Assembly (NCBI GenBank): GCA_951812925.1
Contig: OX638370.1
Location: 33,909,948 to 33,973,947 of the forward strand
Source of the DNA: Calliopum simillimum
Taxonomy: Eukaryota > Arthropoda > Insecta > Diptera > Lauxaniidae
Direction of reading: 5' to 3'
Length of the DNA stretch: 64,000 nt
Shown: positions 57,064-64,000 of the stretch, one piece after another
Numbering within the stretch: the stretch's first letter is position 1
Layout of the letters: each line of letters starts with the position of its first letter
Program-made: the position numbers and the translations under genes
Notes under the pieces: generated by a model
Seen by the model: the letters and a program-made list of their open reading frames with translations, nothing else
Databases searched by the model: none
Told to the model about the DNA's origin: nothing

Positions 57064-57472
57064 ACCTTGGCTTTTGTTTTTCTTCGAAAGTTCTCGGAAT
57101 TTTTATTAGTTCTTTTTTTCGATTACTTTCGTGTAATTGTGTTGTGCTGTTCTGACTATGTAACAAGAAGTTAACCCTCTGGTTCCGTCACTCTTCTTAA
57201 CATGGCATTTTTGAATACTTTTACATTTCTTTAAATTTTTCCACTGTTCAATTTTGTTTATTCTAAAGGAATAAATTTCATCAACAGGAAAATTTTTAAT
57301 TAAATAGCAGGTGTCAGTTTTAGCACTTGAGTTAGATATTCACAAGCAGTCTGGATAGCAACCGTGTGGTCATTTCATAGGCTATGATGTGTCGCGAAAT
57401 TACATGAAGCAATCGAAAAAGAAACTAATAAAAATTCCGAGAACTTTCGAAGAAAAACAAGAGCTCACTTAG
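57064..57472. repeat. Inverted repeat just upstream of the A2 promoter block
   Basis: TTCTTCGAAAGTTCTCGGAA and following sequence at about 57078-57150 return inverted at 57410-57465. The left part is the duplicated segment also at 29640-29700. The right arm abuts the A-type upstream block at 57473. Confidence 0.75.
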
Positions 57473-57672
57473 ACTCATAAGAATTAACTTTATTGAAACA
57501 CCTTTTGCAATGGATGATTCAAACTAAATTATCTAAAAACTTAATGACGGACTTCCCAAAAATAAACAAATTAAGATAGTGTAATGTGTCAATAATGGAA
57601 AAATTTTATATATTAAACGGTTTCACCTGAGTATCAAATAGTGTAAAACGGTAACGCTAGAGTTCAGTTATT
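57473..57672 (+). promoter_or_regulatory. A-type promoter and leader of pseudogene A2
   Basis: Almost identical to 13369-13568, with the TATATATT box near 57607 and the same leader ending TTCAGTTATTATGG. The promoter is preserved although the frame behind it is broken. Confidence 0.6.
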
Positions 57673-58881
57673 ATGGGGCCAAGAGGATTAACTTTACCAT
57701 TCTGCCTTGTGCTGGTAGTAACAAATATACAAATATCTGTGGGGGATACGATTATAAAAACAACCGATTTCTATGACTATATCGATGTAGTTAAAGAACT
57801 ACCAACAGAAGCTGCTAAATTGCGTGTATTGAACGCAGTCTGGGCTGAAATACGTTGCGATTATCAAAGTGAATTAAAAGCGGTGGAAAGTCTACACAAA
57901 ACCATTCACAAAATTCGACAGAACGCATCAGCTGTCGGTGACGAGCAACAATAAATCGATGAGTTCTATCAGGAGGTGAGCCAAGTGATTATAACGAGGA
58001 ATACCGAGGAATGGGCAATACCTGGCACAAATCATTAATATCAAGACGAAACCATTAGATTTTAATACTGATCAGTTTGTTGTCAAAATCTTGAATAGTT
58101 TTGATTATGATCCTCAAGTGCCATACAAGATATTCGAAAATGCACTTGATTTGATGTACGGACTGAAGAGTACATTGGAGTTGTCGGAATTTTTACGTTC
58201 ATATGAAATTGTGGGCAACAAACCACAAAATAAAATTCTATTTCAAGCACAATTATATTTATATTGGAAATTTATAGCGTCTAATGATATTGACGATGCA
58301 TAGGATACTATTTCTTTGAAGCAAAAACTAAGGGGCTTGTGCAATTGTCGAACAACGAAAAACGTCGTCTAAATGTTGCAATTAAATCATTGCCATCAAC
58401 AGTACAAAATCTGTACTTCACAACCAATATTTGTTTACTTAACGCCGGAAATAGTGAATATCTCTATGAGTATTCTTTAAATCCATTAGATAGCAGGCGA
58501 AGATTTATTTTTACTTGGACGCAATCTAATTCGATAGGAGGTAATGGTCCTTACAATATTGAATTTTCAAAATCGAATACAACCATAAGAGGAAATTTGC
58601 GAAATGTTTTATTCAAACATGACTTGCACCGCGATGAGAATTTCAATAGTCAGATATTTGCTTGAATGCTAACTAACACTCAAGAAGCACCAAATAGTCG
58701 GTGGTCTTTGGCCCTAAACGATAACAAGTTGAGTTTGTACCAAAGTGGTTCCTTGTATATTTGTTCTGCTGGACTGCATGATCCAGGTCGACGCTATGTT
58801 ATGGCCCTACAACAGTTGGCGTCAAATCTTCTAAGCGTATGTGAATGGCATATTGATAATTGTCCACCGGTTTACGGATGA
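57673..58881 (+). pseudogene. Secreted-protein family member A2, inactivated
   Basis: Aligned to A1 it shows at least four disabling changes. There is a TAA at 57952-57954 in the AQQQE segment. A ~10-bp duplication (cgaggaataccgaggaat, about 57996-58013) shifts the frame. A 13-bp deletion near 58299 (after GATATTGACGATGCATA) shifts the frame and gives TAG. A Trp-to-TGA change sits at 58663-58665. The rest, including the last 70 codons, remains very close to A1. The leader could still give a secreted ~93-aa N-terminal fragment. Confidence 0.93.
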
Positions 58882-58975
58882 AATCTTTTTGAGAAATATA
58901 TATTATATTTAGATAAGAAAATGCATTGTATAGATTGTGAATACATTAAACTTCAAAATAAGTTAAAGGATTTTA

Positions 58976-58981
58976 AATAAA
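58976..58981 (+). terminator. Poly(A) signal behind A2
   Basis: AATAAA at the same relative position as behind A1. Confidence 0.55.
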
Positions 58982-59276
58982 ATTTTTAATACTCTCCCTC
59001 AGAGCATGATACTTTTATACTCTTTTTTAAATACTCTTGCAAATAAAAGTTATTGAAAATTTTATCATAAAAAAGTTTTAAAAAACTAACTACGCTAGTG
59101 CATATAGTGCAGTAGTGGCTTTTATTTTAATTTGCCAAGAATAGCACGAATAGTGCTACAGATCTTTGATAAATAGATAATGTTCCTTATATCAGTGATT
59201 CTTGAAAAAACTTAATATAGATAAATAAAATTGATTAAAACTTACTCAATTAAATTCCTAATAAAATTGTATATAT

Positions 59277-59591
59277 CGCCGGTGCTTACGAAGAAAATCT
59301 TCCAACCGAAAGTTGCAGCGATGAAAATCACTTTTTTGTAAAATGATGCGAAGAAAATCACTTAAATAATTTTTTCAGAGAAATTTTTCCTTTTTTCGAA
59401 AAATTTGCATTACTAATCGAAAGAGTGATTTTTACGCTGCATTTTTAAAAAAGTGATTTTCTTCTCCGCATTTTGTAAAAAGTGATTTTCTTGTCCGCAT
59501 TCGCACAAAAAAGATATTTTAAGCCGCAGTTTGAAAAAAAGGATTTTCTTGTCCGCATTTAAAGAAGAGATAGTCTTCGTAAGCACCGGCG
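59277..59591. mobile_element. MITE with internal repeats, 315 bp
   Basis: Perfect terminal inverted repeats CGCCGGTGCTTACGAAGA. The interior is built of about six degenerate copies of AAAGTGATTTTCTTGTCCGC in both orientations. It is absent from the A1 spacer. The target duplication is unclear (AT-rich). Confidence 0.8.
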
Positions 59592-60474
59592 ATTTATCAT
59601 AAAATGAAAAAACACAATGAAAAGATATAACATACATGTGAATCGAGTAAAGTTAAAACCCCTCTTGTTACAATTTTTAGATTTTGCTTTTCTGGCAGAC
59701 TCCCTGTTGACAAGATACCATCACATTAATTTTTATAATAAATAAGTCATTATCAAAACCCCATATGTGTAAAAAAAGTTTATTAAATTAGATAGTACTT
59801 CATAGATTTCGGGGTGCTGATTACGTGAAAAAAAGTTAGAAAATTCCACACCGTCACAATTTTATTTGACGTTTTCATGCATGCAACACTAACACGTCGA
59901 TACTATGTACTGAATATATCAAAACTATTTTTAACCATATGTTTTTTTGGTGTTCCCACAGATTTATAAGAAAAAATACGGGCAATTTCTCAAAGGGCCG
60001 TTCAAGCCCTCATACAAAAAAATACAAAATAATTGGGGATTTTATATGACTCGAAACCACATATGTCCGGCTGATACTCCAACAGCTTTGCATGGAAAAT
60101 GGGGTTTTTATTGATATCAATAGTTTAAATAACTGTTTACTACAAAAGCGGTTTTCTATTTTTGTGTCCTGAAAAATAAACAACTTGTAACTTATGGGGT
60201 TTCAAAATTCATCGATTGAAATGTCACCAAAATAATTTTTTAATCACTATAATTAACAAGAACACACATTTCTATAACTAACTGAAATTTATAGTGAGCT
60301 TTATTTGCATATGTACGAGTATATATTTATCTAATCATTTATCATGCATATGGTACACTTAAAAAAAAAATGTATTCATTTATAGCCTCTAGGGAAAGCA
60401 AAACTTAAAAATTAATCGTATCTATACATTGGATGTGATCCGCTTGGATTACATTAATCTATCTTTTTTCGTCT
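59592..60474 (+). repeat. A-type downstream spacer (after A2)
   Basis: Second copy of the spacer at 15516-17689, without its foldback. No gene. Confidence 0.7.
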
Positions 60475-60685
60475 TTCTCTCTCTCTCGCTCTCTCTATAT
60501 CCCACTTTCTCTCTCTCTATCTCTCTTTCTCTCTCTCTGTCACTCTCTATGTCTCTCTCTATCTCGCTCTCTCTCTATCTCTCTCTATCCCTCTCTATCC
60601 CTCTCTCTCTTTCCCTCTCCCTCTCTATCTCTCTTTATCTCTCTTTCTCTCTCTCTGTCGCTCTCCTTTTCTATCTCTCTTATGA
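60475..60685 (+). repeat. (CT)n-rich microsatellite
   Basis: Long CTCTCT/TATCTC tract equivalent to 17690-17784 but expanded. It produces a spurious Ser/Leu frame (60429-60770). Confidence 0.92.
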
Positions 60686-60878
60686 ATTTCTAAAAAATAT
60701 TCGGCTTTGTTTAAATTTCCGATTTCTGTTGGAGTTTTTCCACATTTGCAAAACATTTTTTTTTTTCTAATTTTGTAGTCTTGTAACGTATTAAGACTTA
60801 TACAATATATTTAACTACATTTAACGTAGTCTGAAAGAATTTTTGTTATGTGCATTGGGGACCCCAACTTTATAAGTA

Positions 60879-61689
60879 GGGTAAGGGAGAGAAATATGGA
60901 CCACTAAACTTTCTTTTTTTACTCAACTCAAAAAACATAAAACAAGACAATTAATTTTATGCCATTCATTAAAGAAAACAATGCATCTTTATTCTGATTC
61001 ACTTTTAGACAAACATCCCATACTCAAAATAAAGATTTAAACAAAGTGTTGTGTTATATGGACTATATAGTCCATATTGCCCCACATGTTTATTTGGTAC
61101 AGAAGTTGCATGTAAAAATGTCACTTCCACATCCGGTACATTCTTCATGACTCCAGGATTCCACATTCAACTCAAAATTCGCAACGGCGATCATTTTTCG
61201 TCTTCTTTTCTTTGTAGTTTATGAATTACAAATAATGATCATCAGACTCGTCATGTAAACTGCAGCTTGATTCTCCATCTGAAGAAGATGATAAATACAT
61301 TTGTTTTTGAGACTTTTTTCTTTGGTGGTCCATATTACCCGCACCCCGTGTTGGTGAAATAAATGGTTTTCTATCAAAAACTCTTGACGTCAATAAGCTA
61401 ATTTGTGCTGATAAATTATAAATGGTATTCACTGACTTTATATAATTAATCATTTATTTAAAAACACCATGTCTTCAAAGTGAAATAATGAAATTTACTC
61501 ACTGGAAAAAAATTATCACTAAACTCTTTTTTAGAAAAAACGACTTTACAGAAACATGCGACTTCACCGAACGCTAAAATCGCACTGACGTAAAGTTTAA
61601 ATATGAATAACGGTAAATCCTATGTACGCAGTGGAAAATATCCATGTGGTCCGTATTACCCACGTAGTCCATATTTCCCTCCCTTACCC
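60879..61689 (-). mobile_element. Non-autonomous pogo-like element, 811 bp, TA target
   Basis: Ends GGGTAAGGGAGAGAAATATG and GGGTAAGGGAGGGAAATATG are flanked by TA (60877-60878, 61690-61691). The word ATATGGAC(C/T)A or its complement recurs at both ends and inside (61054-61083, 61328-61340, 61650-61675), again an iterated end motif. It contains the C-terminal remnant of a transposase. Confidence 0.8.
61090..61453 (-). pseudogene. pogo-like transposase C-terminus with PHD-type finger remnant
   Basis: A minus-strand segment (61453-61226) is Ser/Asp-rich and ends SSCSLHDESDD, where the first finger cysteine would be. A second frame (61194-61090) reads VESWSHEECTGCGSDIFTCN then FCTK and a stop. 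W-H-E-E-C...F-C-x2-C is the usual second half of the PHD-like finger in insect pogo transposases. The catalytic domain is absent. Confidence 0.65.
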
Positions 61690-61691
61690 TA

Positions 61692-61979
61692 GATTATTCT
61701 TTTTTTTTTATAAGTCTCTAGACTTATAGAATATTTCACTTCATTTCATTTTATTTCAAAAAATAATATAACAAAATGCTGCAAGATTATGTATTTTATG
61801 TGTAAGCAAAAAGTAAAAACAAACAATTTGACGTTCAACAATGTAACAAAAATGAAACTGTAAATAATACTCCATTAGCTTAAATAACAAATTTTCAAAA
61901 CCTAATTCATTTACAAATAATATGAATTTATTAAAAGAACTTTAACCTAAAAAAAATCTAAGCCAGGTAAAAATTTCCT
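61692..61979. other. A/T-rich non-coding DNA
   Basis: Part of the B-type spacer region; nothing else seen. Confidence 0.4.
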
Positions 61980-62615
61980 ATCCTTCCTTAAACTATTTGT
62001 GTCATGGTGTCGAATGATGGAAGTGCTCTAAGAGTCGCGACCGAAATTGCGTTGCAGACCCAACAGTTTGCAATTGCAGTGGAAGATTATTCCACAAACG
62101 AGTTGCTGCGACAAAATAAGAGCGTTCCAAAACCGTACTTCTATGTCGTGGTACAATTAATTTTAACCCTCTTCGAGATTGAGTGAATTGGATTATATCT
62201 GAAAGGTAATCCGGGCATTAATTGTAAATAATATTATGGATTTTGATAATATAACGAAATACATAAAACTGTTCCAAGTCCAATCCTAAAATGGTATCTT
62301 TGAGACGTGCCACACTTTCATGTCGTTGCATACTAAAGACAAACCAGAGGTAGTCATTAAATGCAACGTTCAGTCTGCGTTTACAAACAGGATCCAGGCG
62401 AGGATAAACTGAACAATTAAAAGAGAAAAATGGTAAAACAAAACTTTTAATTAATCGCATTTTAATTTCTCTAGAAAAAGAGTGCGCAGACACCCTTAGA
62501 CTCCTAAGACTGCCACAAATTTTCTAAGAGAATTATTAATCCTGTATCCAAGATACTTAACACAGTTAGTAAATGGAATTGCAGTATTATTTAGGACCAA
62601 AGGAGAAAAATTATC
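61980..62615 (-). pseudogene. LINE 3' fragment (third family)
   Basis: Minus strand: EIKMRLIKSFVLPFFSFNCS, PRLDPVCKRRLNVAFNDY, then YFVAATRLWNNLPLQLQT near 62080-62130. This is the post-RT C-terminal region of a CR1/jockey-group LINE. It is inserted in the B-type upstream block. The plus-strand frame at 62004-62186 is its shadow. Confidence 0.75.
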
Positions 62616-62881
62616 AGAAAAATAATTCTAGACAATTTTGTAGCCCTGAAAATTTTCTATAGAAAATAGTTTAGGAGGTATTGCAATTAAAAAAGTTTGT
62701 TGTTTTTTGTTCATTTTGTTCAATATTTTTTTTTTCTTCGATGTACAAGGGAAGACTTCAACGGAAGTATACACATATAATAAAATTAAAAAAACATCCA
62801 AAAAGAACAAACAAATATTGATAGCAAAAATCATATAAATACAATAATTTCACTTCATTATCGAACAGTTTAAAACAAAAC
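62616..62881 (+). promoter_or_regulatory. B-type upstream block with TATA box (B2)
   Basis: Matches the B1 block; TATAAATA at 62834-62841, ATCGAACAGTT and AAAACAAAACATGG are all preserved. It lacks the hAT MITE. Confidence 0.65.
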
Positions 62882-64000
62882 ATGGGTTCAAGAAAACTGG
62901 CTCTTACACTCTGCCTTCTGCTGGCAGTAACAAATATACAAATATCTGTGGGTGATACGATTATAAAAACTACCGATTTCTATGACTATATCAATGTAGT
63001 CAAAGAATTACCAACGGTAGCTGCTAAATTGCGTGTATTAAACGCAGTCTGGGCTGAGATACGTTGCGATTATCGAAGTGAGTTAAAAGCGGTGGAGAGT
63101 CTACACAAAACCATTTACGAAATTGGGCAACAGAATGCATCAGAAGTCGCTGAGGCAGCACAGCAACAAGAAATCGATGAGTTCTATCAGGAAGTGAGAC
63201 AAGTGATTATAACGCGAAATGGGCAAAATCTAGCGCAAATCATAAATATCAAGACGAAACCATTAGATTATGAAGCTGATCAGTTTGTTATAAAAATCGT
63301 GAATAGTTTTGATTATGATCCCCAAGTGCCAAATAAGATATTTGAAAATGCACTTGATTTGATGTACGGACTGAAGAGTACATTGGAGTTGTCCGAATTT
63401 TTACGTTCATATGAAATTGTGGGCAACAAACGACGAAATGAAATTCTATATCAAGCACAGTTATATTTATATTGGAAATTTATTGCGTTCAGTGATATTG
63501 ACGATGCATATTTACTATACATAGGATATGTTTTGTTTGAAGCGAAAACTAAGGGGCTTGTGCAATTATCAAACAACGAAAAACGTCGTCTAAATGTTGC
63601 CATTAAATCATTGCCATCTACGGTACAAAATTTGTATTTCACAAAAAATATTTGTTTACTTAATGCCGGAAATAGTGAATATCTCTATGAGGATAGTGGA
63701 GCTCCATATAATGACAAACGAAAAGAGATTTTTACATGGGTGACAAAAAATAGCGTTCCAGACAACGGTCCCTTCAATGTTGAGTTGTCAGAATCGAATA
63801 CAACTATAAGCGCAAATTTACGAAATGTTGAGTACAAACATGAATTGTTCCGTTATTCTGATTTTCGGATATTTGCTTGGATGCTAACTGGTATTCAAGA
63901 AGCACCAAATAGTCGGTGGTCTTTGGCCCTAAACGATAACAAGTTGAGTTTATACCAAAGTGGTCCCTTGTATATTTGTTCTAGTAACAAGCGTGATGAA
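62882..64000 (+). CDS. Secreted protein of a local family, subtype B (B2), partial at window end
   Basis: Open for all 373 codons to the edge of the window; about 30 more codons are expected beyond it. Signal peptide and Cys pattern are as in B1. It is very close to B1 except in the block from about residue 270, where it has its own version (EDSGAPYNDKRKEIFTWVTK; FRYSDFRIF, two residues shorter than B1), and in SSNKRDE at the edge. No lesion is visible, so it is probably functional. The start is fixed by the conserved ATG and context. Confidence 0.9.
   Translation, partial: MGSRKLALTLCLLLAVTNIQISVGDTIIKTTDFYDYINVVKELPTVAAKLRVLNAVWAEIRCDYRSELKAVESLHKTIYEIGQQNASEVAEAAQQQEIDEFYQEVRQVIITRNGQNLAQIINIKTKPLDYEADQFVIKIVNSFDYDPQVPNKIFENALDLMYGLKSTLELSEFLRSYEIVGNKRRNEILYQAQLYLYWKFIAFSDIDDAYLLYIGYVLFEAKTKGLVQLSNNEKRRLNVAIKSLPSTVQNLYFTKNICLLNAGNSEYLYEDSGAPYNDKRKEIFTWVTKNSVPDNGPFNVELSESNTTISANLRNVEYKHELFRYSDFRIFAWMLTGIQEAPNSRWSLALNDNKLSLYQSGPLYICSSNKRDE

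Overview
The window is A/T-rich eukaryotic DNA from an insect, very probably a fly (Diptera; a tephritid-like genome would fit, but I cannot name the species). The evidence is intronless secreted-protein genes with TATA boxes and AATAAA signals, D,D34D mariners, a Ty3/gypsy element, insect-type LINEs and many foldback/MITE elements. There is no prokaryotic gene organisation. Host genes are few; most of the sequence is nested transposon debris.

Host genes: four members of one family of secreted proteins (about 406 aa, function not recognised) all lie on the + strand. They form two alternating subtypes. A1 (13569-14789) and B1 (20814-22034) are intact, A2 (57673-58881) is a pseudogene, and B2 (62882 to the window end) is open but cut off. 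Each subtype keeps its own promoter and spacer, so the locus is a duplicated A-B gene pair. A gene-less A-downstream/B-upstream spacer at 24476-25510 marks a lost third pair. About 32 kb of transposons (25.5-57 kb) now separates the two surviving pairs.

Layout: 1-3745, non-coding DNA and a 180-bp tandem array. 3746-8866, repeat-family-X copies, one split by a large foldback that itself holds a Transib-like element. 7951-13050, a decayed LINE (with a TAA-flanked foldback in it) and a mariner. 13369-25510, the A1-B1 gene block, invaded by a foldback, a Transib-like element, a hAT MITE, family X and a LINE. 25600-29930, a large inverted repeat around a pogo-like element whose transposase ends in a PHD-type finger. 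30292-35197, foldbacks, a mariner and Tc1 remnants. 35241-40304, a decayed Ty3/gypsy element with 217-bp LTRs and a striking array of 12 hairpins in its 3' region. 40832-43472, mariners arranged as a palindrome and an iteron-bearing element. 43573-48540, a family-X copy split by a 4.2-kb hAT-like element. 48545-52100, A/T-rich DNA, a LINE and a mariner piece. 52600-55140, a 424-bp tandem array. 55900-57470, mosaic duplicated DNA with a tRNA-like block. 57473-64000, the A2-B2 block.

Most noteworthy: (1) the alternating A/B gene cluster with a confined fast-diverging block; (2) twelve consecutive hairpins with a recurring loop and changing but self-complementary stems in the gypsy 3' region; (3) two elements with CACAGTG-type ends and 5-bp target duplications (Transib signature, related to V(D)J recombination signals); (4) three unrelated-sequence elements sharing one design: TA target, G-rich inverted ends and repeated internal copies of the end motif. 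All comparisons were made by eye.
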